Origin: Pseudonocardia alni
GTDB taxonomy: Bacteria; Actinomycetota; Actinomycetes; Mycobacteriales; Pseudonocardiaceae
DNA: 64,000 bases
Assembly (NCBI RefSeq): GCF_002813375.1
Contig: NZ_PHUJ01000003.1
Span: forward strand, 372,001 to 436,000
Reading direction: 5' to 3'
Position numbers and translations under genes: made by a program. Positions within the stretch are counted from its first letter, which is position 1. Every line of letters starts with the position of its first letter. The notes under the pieces are model-generated. The model worked only from the letters and a program-made list of their open reading frames with translations, did not search any database and was not told where the DNA came from. Below are positions 18,575-26,009 of the stretch, piece by piece.

Positions 18575-19114
18575 GTGGCGGCCTCGGACCGCGAACGCTG
18601 GGACGCCCGGCACACGGCCGCGGGGGCCGGGTCGCCGCTCCCGCCGGACGCGCTGCGCGGGCGCACGGACCTGCTCCCGTCCTCGGGCCGGGCGCTGGAC
18701 CTGGCCTGCGGGCGCGGCGCGGTCGCGGTGTGGCTGGCGATGCAGGGGCTCGACGTCGTCGCCGTCGACGTGTCCCCGGCCGGGCTCGCCGCGGGCGCCG
18801 GGCTGGCCGCCGCCCACGACGTACGGGTGCGCTGGGTGGAGGCCGACCTCGACGCCGGCTTCCCCCGCGACGACGACCGCTACGACGTCGTCGTCTGCCA
18901 GCGGTTCCGCGACCCGGCGCTCTACCCGGCGCTGCGTGCCGCGCTCGCGCCGGGCGGGCTGCTGGTGGTCACGGTGCTGTCCGAGGTCGGCGACGCGGGC
19001 GGCCCGTTCCGGGCGGTGCCCGGTGAGCTGACCGCCGCGTTCGCCGGCCTCGAGGTCCTCGCCCACGGCGAGGGCAACGGGGAGGCGCACCTGGTCGCCC
19101 GCCTCCCCGCCTGA
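18575..19114 (+). CDS. Class I SAM-dependent methyltransferase
   Basis: 179 residues. The SAM-binding motif I is ALDLACGRGAVAVWLA (about 40-55), followed by the acidic strand end VVAVDVSPAGL and motif IV-like YDVVVCQRF; the end LAPGGLLVVTVL matches post-motif strands. The N-terminal WDARHTA is shared with TehB/thiopurine methyltransferase-like small enzymes. The substrate is unknown. GTG 18575 follows hisS by 7 bases; no strong ribosome site is seen, so coupling to hisS is likely. In mycobacteria a glyoxalase II gene neighbours hisS instead. Confidence 0.85.
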   Translation: MAASDRERWDARHTAAGAGSPLPPDALRGRTDLLPSSGRALDLACGRGAVAVWLAMQGLDVVAVDVSPAGLAAGAGLAAAHDVRVRWVEADLDAGFPRDDDRYDVVVCQRFRDPALYPALRAALAPGGLLVVTVLSEVGDAGGPFRAVPGELTAAFAGLEVLAHGEGNGEAHLVARLPA

Positions 19115-20536
19115 TCAGCCGCCGTGCGTGGCCGCGCTGCGGTAGTCGGTGTAGGTGTAGGGGTTGTCGAGGACCTTGGTCTCGGGGATCTCGGGGTTCA
19201 TCCCGGCCTGCCAGGCCGCCTCGCCCATCGTGGCGCGCAGGTGCTCGACGGTGGCGGTGACCGCGGTCCGCGCGGCGGCGAGGTCGACGTCGACCAGGCG
19301 CCCGTCGCGCTTCATCACGCGCCCGTCCACGAGCACGGTGTGCACGTCGCCGCGCTGGGCCTGGAACGCGACGTGACCGTGCGGGTTCAGCAGCGGGAAC
19401 GACACCGGTGAGTGGTCGTTGCGCAGGAGCACCAGGTCGGCCTTCTTGCCGACCTCGACCGAGCCGAGATCGGACTCGCGTCCGATCGCGCGGGCCCCGC
19501 CGCGGGTCGCCCACTCCACGACCTGTTCGGCCCGCAGCGACGAGTGGGTGACGGTGTCCCCGCGCGCGTGTGCCTCCAGGTGCTCGCGGGATCGGTCGGC
19601 GCCCAGTGTGGTGCGCATCGCCGAGAACAGGTCCGCGCTCCACCACATCGAGGTGTCCATCGACAGCGACACCGGGATCCCGTGCTCGCGCAGCGCCCAG
19701 GTGGGCGGGTAGCCCTGACCGGCGCTCTGCTCGCTCTCGGTGGACACCGACACCGAGCCGCCGGTCGCGGCGATCCGGTGGTAGGAGTCGGCGGACAGGG
19801 TCGCGGCGTGCACGTAGACGGTGTCCGGCCCGGCGAAGCCGTGCTCGTGCATGAGCCGGACGCCGTCGTCGTTGGTCGCGCCCCACACCCCGGCGTGCGT
19901 CGTGACGCCGACGCCGAGCTCGCGGGCCACCTCGAACGCGGGGCGCTCGGGGAACGCGGGGTCACCGGTGACGTCGAAGGCGAGCTGGAAGCCGAGCATG
20001 TCGTCGCCGGGGGTGATGCGCCGCGACACGAACTCGCGGAACCCGGGGTCGGCGGTCCAGTTCGCGGGGGCGTCGTGGATGTTGCCGTAGGCGAGCACGA
20101 ACCGGCCCGCGGTGGAGGCCAGGGCGTCGACGGCGGCGTCGGCGTGCTGCGGGGTCTGCAGGCCGTGCGACCAGTCGACGGTGGTGGTGACGCCCGCGTC
20201 GAGGGCCTCCAGCGCGGCGAGCAGGTTCCCTGCGTGGATGTCCTCCGGGCGGAAGATCCTGCCCCACTCCAGGTAGTTCCAGACGAAGTACTGGGTGAGC
20301 GTCCAGTCGGCGCCGTACCCGCGCAGCGAGGTCTGCCACATGTGCCGGTGGGTGTCGACCATGCCCGGCATCACGATCCCGCCGGTCGCGTCGACCTCCT
20401 CGGTGCCCTCGGGCACCTCCAGACCGACCCCGACCGCGGCGATCCGATCACCGGTCACCAGGACGTCGTGGCCGGACAGGACCGTCCGGCCCGCGTCCAC
20501 CGTCAGGACGGTCCCGTTGCGGAAGACGACGCTCAT
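19115..20536 (-). CDS. Amidohydrolase of the AtzA/TrzN/cytosine-deaminase group
   Basis: 473 residues. Metal-dependent TIM-barrel hydrolase. The metal site starts with DTHRH (His63, His65), continues with VTTHAGVWG and a later VYVHAATLS, and SMDTSMWW supplies the catalytic Asp. The C-terminal half has AIGRESDLGSVEVGKKADLVLL, the usual end of this family (about 370-390). Relatives deaminate or dechlorinate triazines, cytosine or adenosine derivatives; the true substrate is unknown. GAG-rich DNA before ATG 20536 provides a ribosome site (GGAG at spacing 7). It is divergent from the iclR gene and has the 16-bp palindrome at 20556-20571 about 20 bases upstream, so it is presumably regulated with the island. 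Confidence 0.88.
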   Translation of the reverse strand: MSVVFRNGTVLTVDAGRTVLSGHDVLVTGDRIAAVGVGLEVPEGTEEVDATGGIVMPGMVDTHRHMWQTSLRGYGADWTLTQYFVWNYLEWGRIFRPEDIHAGNLLAALEALDAGVTTTVDWSHGLQTPQHADAAVDALASTAGRFVLAYGNIHDAPANWTADPGFREFVSRRITPGDDMLGFQLAFDVTGDPAFPERPAFEVARELGVGVTTHAGVWGATNDDGVRLMHEHGFAGPDTVYVHAATLSADSYHRIAATGGSVSVSTESEQSAGQGYPPTWALREHGIPVSLSMDTSMWWSADLFSAMRTTLGADRSREHLEAHARGDTVTHSSLRAEQVVEWATRGGARAIGRESDLGSVEVGKKADLVLLRNDHSPVSFPLLNPHGHVAFQAQRGDVHTVLVDGRVMKRDGRLVDVDLAAARTAVTATVEHLRATMGEAAWQAGMNPEIPETKVLDNPYTYTDYRSAATHGG

Positions 20537-20555
20537 CGACGCACTCCTCGATTCT

Positions 20556-20571
20556 GCGGACAGGCGTCCGC
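20556..20571. promoter_or_regulatory. Palindromic operator, copy 1 (probable IclR site)
   Basis: GCGGAC-AGGC-GTCCGC, a perfect 6-bp inverted repeat with a 4-base spacer, 20 bases before the amidohydrolase start. An identical half-site pair occurs at 21507-21522. A third GCGGAC half-site follows at 20575-20580. Confidence 0.7.
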
Positions 20572-20652
20572 TGTGCGGACATCGCACGGACGGCGGTCAC
20601 TGTCGCGCACCCTTCTTGTGCTGTCAACGGCCGGGTCGCGGGGGTGTCCGGC

Positions 20653-20658
20653 TACCGT
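20653..20658 (+). promoter_or_regulatory. -10 box for a leaderless iclR transcript
   Basis: TACCGT ends 6 bases before the ATG at 20665, without a ribosome site, consistent with the leaderless pattern seen elsewhere in the window. Confidence 0.4.
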
Positions 20659-20664
20659 GGGCCC

Positions 20665-21474
20665 ATGGCACGCGACGGGACCGGCCCGGACTTCATCGAG
20701 GCGCTCGCCCGCGGTCTCGAGGTGATCACCGCCTTCCGGCCCGGACGGGCGGAGATGACCCTCGCCGACCTGGCCGGCGCGACCGGGCTCGCCCGCCCGA
20801 CCGTGCGCCGGGTGCTGCTCACCCTCACCGAGCTCGGCTACGTCCGCTCCGGCGAGCGCGGCTACGCCCTCACCCCGCGGGTGCTGGACCTGGGCGTCGC
20901 CTACGTCCGGTCGACCGGGCTGTGGGACGTGGCCCGGCCGCACCTGGAGCGCCTCGTCGCGCGGACCCACGAGTCGTGCTCGATCGCCCAGCTCGACGGC
21001 AGCGACATCGTCTACGTCGCGCGGGTCGCGGTGCCCAAGATCGTCGCGCTGTCGGTGCAGATCGGGACGCGGTTCCCGGCCGCGTCGACGTCGCTGGGGA
21101 AGGTGCAGCTCGCCGCGCTGGCCCCCGAGGAGCTGGAACGGGTGCTGGCCGAGCCGTCGCGGTCCGGGCTGACCCCGCGGCACGCCCCGGCGCCCGCCGA
21201 GCGCGACGCCGAGCTGCGCGAGGTCCGCGCCCGCGGCTGGGCGCTGACCGACGAGCAGCTCGCCCCGGGCATCCGCTCGGTCGCCGCCCCGCTGCGCGAC
21301 GGCGAGGGCCGGGTCGTCGCCGGGGTCAACGTCAACTGCCACGCCGCGGAGACCTCGCTGGAGACCCTGCTCGAACACCATCTGCCGCTGCTGCTGCAGG
21401 CCGCGGGCGACATCAGCGCCGACTTCGCCCGGCTCGCCTCCGCGCCGCACGTGACGGTGTCGGCCACGGCTTGA
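20665..21474 (+). CDS. IclR-family transcriptional regulator (PcaR/PobR-like)
   Basis: 269 residues. Winged helix-turn-helix at about 8-70 (MTLADLAGATGLARPTVRRVL is the recognition region, quoted in part), then a GAF-like effector domain (about 80-260) with SCSIAQLDGSDIVYVARV, FPAASTSLGK and GIRSVAAPLRDGEGRVVAGVNV. These features are closest to the PcaR/PobR/CatR branch that controls aromatic catabolism. It sits between a divergent amidohydrolase and a co-directional catabolic operon that share a palindrome, so it is the obvious regulator of both. ATG 20665 is chosen over an in-frame upstream start since a TACCGT -10 lies immediately before it. Confidence 0.92.
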   Translation: MARDGTGPDFIEALARGLEVITAFRPGRAEMTLADLAGATGLARPTVRRVLLTLTELGYVRSGERGYALTPRVLDLGVAYVRSTGLWDVARPHLERLVARTHESCSIAQLDGSDIVYVARVAVPKIVALSVQIGTRFPAASTSLGKVQLAALAPEELERVLAEPSRSGLTPRHAPAPAERDAELREVRARGWALTDEQLAPGIRSVAAPLRDGEGRVVAGVNVNCHAAETSLETLLEHHLPLLLQAAGDISADFARLASAPHVTVSATA

Positions 21475-21506
21475 CCGCCGCCCGCGCCCGGGGTCACGAT
21501 CGTCTG

Positions 21507-21522
21507 GCGGACACTCGTCCGC
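21507..21522. promoter_or_regulatory. Palindromic operator, copy 2 (probable IclR site)
   Basis: GCGGAC-ACTC-GTCCGC, the same inverted repeat and spacing as 20556-20571. It lies 27 bases before the CoA-transferase start, in the 74-base gap after iclR. Confidence 0.7.
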
Positions 21523-21548
21523 ACAGCGATCATTTCGGAGGGACACCG

Positions 21549-22700
21549 ATGGCGGAACCCGGAACCGGCGGGCCGCTCGACGGCGTACTCGTCGCCGACT
21601 TCTCCCGGATCCTGGCCGGGCCGTACGCGACGATGCTGCTGGCGGACATGGGCGCCGACGTCATCAAGGTCGAGGGACCGGCGGGCGACGACACCCGCAC
21701 CTGGACCCCGCCCGAGCGCGACGGCGAGGCCACCTACTACCTCGGCATCAACCGGGGGAAGCGGTCGATCGCGCTCGACCTGCGCGACCCCGGCGACCTC
21801 GCCGCGGCCCGCGAGCTCGCCCGCCGCGCCGACGTCGTCATCGAGAACCTGCGGCCCGGCGGGATGGCCCGCTTCGGGCTGGACCACGCCTCCGTCGCCG
21901 CCGACAACCCCGGTGTCGTCTACGCCTCGATCTCCGGGTTCGGCTCCGGTGCGGGCGCGCACGTCCCCGGCTACGACCTCATGGTGCAGGCGATGTCGGG
22001 GCTGATGAGCCTCACCGGCGACCCGGACGGGCCGCCGTACCGGGCCGGGATCTCGGTGTTCGACGTGATGGCGGGCAACCACGCCGCGATCGGCGTCCTC
22101 GCCGCGCTGCGCCACCGCGACCGCACCGGCACCGGCCAGCACGTCGAGGTCAACCTGCTGTCCTCCGCGCTGACCGGGCTGGTCAACCACAGCTCCGCCT
22201 GGGTCGCGGGCGGGACGGTGCCCTACCGGATGGGCAACGCCCACCCCTCGGTGTTCCCCTACGAGCCGATGCCCACCGCCGACGACGACCTCATCGTCGC
22301 CGCCGGCAACGACGCCCAGTTCCGCAAGCTCTGCGGCGTGCTCGAGGTGCCCGGCCTCGCCGACGACCCCCGCTTCGCCCGCAACGCCGACCGCACGGTC
22401 AACCGGGAGGAGCTGCGCCCGCTGCTGGAGGAGCGGCTCGCGACCCGGGGGGCCGTCGAGTGGTTCGAGCTGCTCACCGCCGCCGGCGTGCCGTCCGGGC
22501 CGATCCAGACCATCGACGGCGGGTTCGCGATGGCCGAGCGCTTCGGGCTCGATCCCGTCGTCACGGTCGGGGAGGGGGACCGCGCGGTGCCCACCACCCG
22601 GCACCCGGTCCGGTTCTCCGCCACCCCGGCCGTCTACCGGCTCCCTCCGCCGCGGCTCGACGAGCACGGCGCCGACCTGCGGAAATGGCTCGACTCATGA
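21549..22700 (+). CDS. Class III (CaiB/BaiF) CoA-transferase
   Basis: 383 residues, the usual length. Moves CoA between carboxylic acids through an aspartyl-CoA thioester. Family marks: VLVADFSRILAGPYATMLLADMGADVIKVE at the N-terminus (quoted in part), NRGKRSIALDL, ENLRPGGMARFGLD, and GYDLMVQAMSGLMSLTG in which Asp143 is the likely nucleophile. The acid substrate is not evident. ATG 21549 has GGAGG 4-9 bases upstream. The stop overlaps the next gene (ATGA), and the next two genes overlap likewise, so the three enzymes should be made in fixed proportion. The natural idea is that it activates the acid released by the adjacent ring-cleaving dioxygenase. Confidence 0.92.
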   Translation: MAEPGTGGPLDGVLVADFSRILAGPYATMLLADMGADVIKVEGPAGDDTRTWTPPERDGEATYYLGINRGKRSIALDLRDPGDLAAARELARRADVVIENLRPGGMARFGLDHASVAADNPGVVYASISGFGSGAGAHVPGYDLMVQAMSGLMSLTGDPDGPPYRAGISVFDVMAGNHAAIGVLAALRHRDRTGTGQHVEVNLLSSALTGLVNHSSAWVAGGTVPYRMGNAHPSVFPYEPMPTADDDLIVAAGNDAQFRKLCGVLEVPGLADDPRFARNADRTVNREELRPLLEERLATRGAVEWFELLTAAGVPSGPIQTIDGGFAMAERFGLDPVVTVGEGDRAVPTTRHPVRFSATPAVYRLPPPRLDEHGADLRKWLDS

Positions 22701-23494
22701 CCTACCCCACCGCCCTGGGCGCCTCGTCGAAGGACGCCATCACCCTGCTCGGCCACGACCTCGCCGACGACGTCATGGGGAAGGTCGGGTTCGGCGAGCT
22801 CGCGTTCTGGCTCGCCACCCAGCGTCGCCCCACCCCCGGTGAGACCCGGGTGTTCGAGGCCGTCCTCGCCGCGCTGGCCGACCACGGGTTCACCCCGACC
22901 GCGATCGTCACCCGGCTCACCCACCTGTCGGCGCCGGACTCGGTGCAGGGCGCGCTGGCCGCCGGGCTGCTCGGCGGCGGGTCGCGCTTCCTCGGCGTCA
23001 CCGAGGACTGCGGCCGGTTCCTGCACGACCACCTGCCCGTCGAGCGCCCGACCACCGACGACGGCTGGGACGCCGTCGCGCTGGAGATCGTCACCGCCCA
23101 GCGGGCGGCGAAGCGGTTCGTGCCGGGCCTCGGCCACCACGTCCACAAGGACGGCGACCCCCGCACCCCGCGGCTGTTCACCCTCGCCGCCGAGGAGGGG
23201 CTGACCGGCCCGCACCTGAGGCTGTTCGCCGCGATCGGCCGGGTGCACCCGCAGGTGCTCGGACGGACGCTGCCGCTCAACGGCGCCGGCGTCTGCGGCG
23301 CCGCGCTGGCCGACCTCGGCCTGCCGCTGGAGCTGCTGCGCGGCTTCGCCCTGCTCGCCCGCACCGCGGGCCTGATCGGCCAGCTCGCCGAGGAGCTGCG
23401 CCACCCCGTCGCCAACGACATCTTCCTGTCCGTGGACCTGCACAACCGGTCCGTCGACCCCGACCCGTACCAGCCCGAGGGAGACCTGCGATGA
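22697..23494 (+). CDS. Citryl-CoA lyase-like protein (short citrate-synthase fold)
   Basis: 265 residues, much shorter than citrate synthase (about 370-430) but of the size annotated as citryl-CoA lyase. The best conserved element is GLGHHVHKDGDPR (144-156), matching the citrate-synthase motif GxGHxVxKxxDPR with its catalytic His (His147). By eye, the first catalytic His of citrate synthase (in the LHGxANE region) has no equivalent: the corresponding part reads SVQGALAAGLLGGGSRF. The catalytic Asp region reads NGAGVCGAALADLGLP without the Asp. It may therefore do retro-Claisen/aldol cleavage of a CoA ester other than citryl-CoA. ATG 22697 overlaps the CoA-transferase stop; an alternative ATG lies at 22685. 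Confidence 0.75.
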   Translation: MTYPTALGASSKDAITLLGHDLADDVMGKVGFGELAFWLATQRRPTPGETRVFEAVLAALADHGFTPTAIVTRLTHLSAPDSVQGALAAGLLGGGSRFLGVTEDCGRFLHDHLPVERPTTDDGWDAVALEIVTAQRAAKRFVPGLGHHVHKDGDPRTPRLFTLAAEEGLTGPHLRLFAAIGRVHPQVLGRTLPLNGAGVCGAALADLGLPLELLRGFALLARTAGLIGQLAEELRHPVANDIFLSVDLHNRSVDPDPYQPEGDLR

Positions 23495-24360
23495 CGCAGC
23501 CCACCACCGTCACCGAGGACACGATCACCGACGCCGCCGTCGCGCGCTGGGCGACCGCGCACGACCCGCGCACCGCCGAGCTGATGACCGCCCTGGTGCG
23601 CCACCTGCACGACTTCGCCCGCGAGACCCACCTCACCGAGGACGAGTGGATGGCCGCGGTGCGCTGGCTGACCGCAACCGGGCAGATCTCCGACGACAAG
23701 CGCGAGGAGTTCATCCTCGCCTCCGACGTGCTCGGGCTGTCCATGCTCGTCGTCCAGCAGAACCACCGGCTCGACCCGGCCGCCACCCCGGCGACGGTGC
23801 TGGGCCCGTTCCACATCGACGGCTCCCCGGAGAAGGCCTCCGGCGAGGACATGTCCGACGGGCTGCCCGGCGACCCGCTGTTCGTGCACGGCAGCGTCCG
23901 CGCGCTCGACGGCACCCCGGTGACCGGAGCCGTCCTCGACGTCTGGCAGTCCGACGCCGACGGCACCTACGAGGCCCAGCTCGACGTCGACGAGGCCCGG
24001 CTGCGCGCGAAGTACACCACCGGCGACGACGGCGGCTACTGCCTGCGCACCATCGCCCCGCTCGGCTACGCCATCCCGATGGACGGGCCCGTCGGCGACC
24101 TCGTCTCGCGCACCGACATCAGCCCGATGCGGCCCGCCCACATCCACTTCCTGCTGGCCGTGCCCGGCTACGAGCCGCTGATCACCCACCTGTTCCGGGA
24201 GGGCGCCGAGTTCCTCGACTCCGACGTCGTGTTCGGGGTCAAGCGCGAACTCGTCGTCGGCTTCACCCGCCGCGAGCCCGGCCCCACGCCGGACGGCGGG
24301 CACAGCGAGGTGCCCTGGTACGAGGCCCGCTACGACTTCGTGCTCCAGCCCGCCGGATAG
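23491..24360 (+). CDS. Intradiol ring-cleavage dioxygenase (hydroxyquinol/catechol 1,2-type)
   Basis: 289 residues. Fe(III) enzyme that opens catechol-type rings between the two hydroxyls. An N-terminal helical dioxygenase-N domain (about 20-95) is followed by the beta-sandwich with LGPFHIDGSPEKASGEDM and the four iron ligands Tyr160, Tyr193, His217 and His219 (RPAHIHF). The N-terminal domain and DVWQSDADGTYEAQ favour the hydroxyquinol or catechol group over protocatechuate 3,4-dioxygenase. ATG 23491 overlaps the preceding gene (ATGA). It ends 16 bases before the convergent YibE/F gene. No muconate cycloisomerase, maleylacetate reductase or thiolase accompanies it, which is unusual. Confidence 0.93.
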   Translation: MTQPTTVTEDTITDAAVARWATAHDPRTAELMTALVRHLHDFARETHLTEDEWMAAVRWLTATGQISDDKREEFILASDVLGLSMLVVQQNHRLDPAATPATVLGPFHIDGSPEKASGEDMSDGLPGDPLFVHGSVRALDGTPVTGAVLDVWQSDADGTYEAQLDVDEARLRAKYTTGDDGGYCLRTIAPLGYAIPMDGPVGDLVSRTDISPMRPAHIHFLLAVPGYEPLITHLFREGAEFLDSDVVFGVKRELVVGFTRREPGPTPDGGHSEVPWYEARYDFVLQPAG

Positions 24361-24376
24361 GTCGCCGGGCCGGGAC

Positions 24377-25900
24377 TCAGCGCCGGCCGACGACGAGTGC
24401 GGCCAGCCCGGTCGTCACCGGGACGGCGGCGACCAGCCCGATGCTGCCCACCAGGGTCCGCACGATCTCGGTCGCCACGTCCTGGCTGGTGAGCACCTGG
24501 GTCACGCCGCCCGCCGCCACCGTGAACAGCAGCAGCAGCGGGAGCGCGGCGCCGGCGTAGGCCAGCACCAGGGTGTTCACCGCGGACGCGACGTGGTCGC
24601 GCCCGATCCGCATCCCGGCCGCGAACAGCTCGCGCACACCCAGCTCGGGGTTCGCCGCGCCCAGCTCCCACACCGCGGAGGCCTGGGTGACGGTGACGTC
24701 GTCGAGCGCCCCGAGCGCGCCGATCACCAGTCCGGCCAGCACCAGGCCGCGCGGGTCGATCGGTACCCCGGGGCCGAGCGTGCCGATCAGCGTGGCGGTG
24801 GTGTCGTCGAGCCCGGTGAGCCGCGAGGTGACGGTGAACAGGTAGCCCAGCACCCCGATCAGGGCGAGCGAGGCCAGCGTGCCGAGCACCGCGCACGAGG
24901 TCCGCGCGGTGAACCCGTGGGTCAGGTACAGCACCACGAACATGATCAGGCAGGCGCCGGTGACGGCGACCGCGAGCGGCGAGCCGCCGGACAGGATCGC
25001 CGGCAGCACGAACCACAGGAGGACCACGAAGCTCAGCGCCAGGCCGACCAGTGCCGCGAATCCGCGCAGCCGCCCGAGCACCACGACGGCCAGTGCGAAC
25101 GCCGCCGCCAGCCACCCCAGCGGGGCGCCGCGCTGGAAGTCCACGAGCTGGTAGGAGCCCGCGTCGTCGGGGTTCGCGCCCGACCAGGACAGCGTGACCG
25201 GGTCGCCCACCGCGAACCGCGGCGTCGACGGCTCGTTCGGCACCAGCTGCACCAGGTCCCGCCCGGCGCGCGGCCCGTCGGACAGCGCGACCGTCACCCC
25301 GGTGCAGCGACGGTCCCCGGCGCCGGGGGAGCAGTCCGCGACCTGCACCGCGGTGACGGTGCCGTGCACCTGCTGGGTGGGTGGGATCTCCGGGACCGGG
25401 GTCGCCCCCGACCACAGCAGGGCCACCCCGGCGAGCGTCGCGAGTACGCACGGCACGAGCAGGGCGACCAGCAGCCTGCGCACCCGTCGCCCGGCCGGGG
25501 ACGCGGCGCCGTGTCCGTGCCCGTGCCCGTGTCCCCGGCCGGGGGCGGGCGGGGCCGGCGGGCCGGGTGTGGCACCGAGGTCGGCCTGGCCGGGGCAGTC
25601 GCCCCAGCCGCCCGGGTGCCCGGGGTGGGGGATCGGACCGGTCTCGGCGCCGTCGGCGGGGTCCGCCGCCGCGCCGCCCGCCGGTGCGGACCCGGGGCGG
25701 TTCTCCACGGGGGCCGGACGGCGCGGGGCCGGAGCGTGGCGGGCCCGGTGCCGCGCCGGTTCGCCACCCGGGAGCCGGTGCCCGCCCGAGGCGCCCGGGG
25801 GCCGGTCCTCGGCGCGCCGCCGCCCACCCGTCCGCGGGGCGGCGGGCCGCCCGCCGTCGGGGGCGGACGGGTCGCGCGGGACGGGCGGAGGCGGGGGCAC
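24377..25900 (-). CDS. YibE/F-family multi-pass membrane protein
   Basis: 507 residues. About 130 N-terminal residues are Pro/Arg/Gly-rich and probably disordered, ending in a HGHGHGHGHG run. One membrane helix follows (about 145-167), then an extracytoplasmic beta domain (HGTVTAVQVADCSPGAGDRRC region) and seven or so helices typical of YibE/F (GALGALDDVTVTQASAV, GRDHVASAVNTLVLAYAGA). Function of the family is not established; a transport role has been suggested. GTG 25900 is chosen for AAGGA at 7 bases; the frame stays open upstream into the divergent gene but that part is antisense. The 109-bp gap to the radical SAM gene holds the SOS box. Confidence 0.82.
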   Translation of the reverse strand: MPPPPPVPRDPSAPDGGRPAAPRTGGRRRAEDRPPGASGGHRLPGGEPARHRARHAPAPRRPAPVENRPGSAPAGGAAADPADGAETGPIPHPGHPGGWGDCPGQADLGATPGPPAPPAPGRGHGHGHGHGAASPAGRRVRRLLVALLVPCVLATLAGVALLWSGATPVPEIPPTQQVHGTVTAVQVADCSPGAGDRRCTGVTVALSDGPRAGRDLVQLVPNEPSTPRFAVGDPVTLSWSGANPDDAGSYQLVDFQRGAPLGWLAAAFALAVVVLGRLRGFAALVGLALSFVVLLWFVLPAILSGGSPLAVAVTGACLIMFVVLYLTHGFTARTSCAVLGTLASLALIGVLGYLFTVTSRLTGLDDTTATLIGTLGPGVPIDPRGLVLAGLVIGALGALDDVTVTQASAVWELGAANPELGVRELFAAGMRIGRDHVASAVNTLVLAYAGAALPLLLLFTVAAGGVTQVLTSQDVATEIVRTLVGSIGLVAAVPVTTGLAALVVGRR

Positions 25901-25985
25901 CTCCGCATCCTTGCAAACGATCTTCGACCTGCGGGGTGCCGTTCGCCCGGACGCGACCGCCCGGCGACGACCGGTTGTCCGGTGT

Positions 25986-26001
25986 TCGAACTTGTGTTCG
26001 A
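25986..26001. promoter_or_regulatory. Perfect LexA (SOS) box before the radical SAM gene
   Basis: TCGAAC-TTGT-GTTCGA matches the actinobacterial/Gram-positive-type SOS box TCGAAC-N4-GTTCGA at all 12 fixed positions. It ends 8 bases before the GTG start at 26010, and lies 85 bases from the divergent YibE/F start. Confidence 0.85.
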
Positions 26002-26009
26002 CTGACTCG

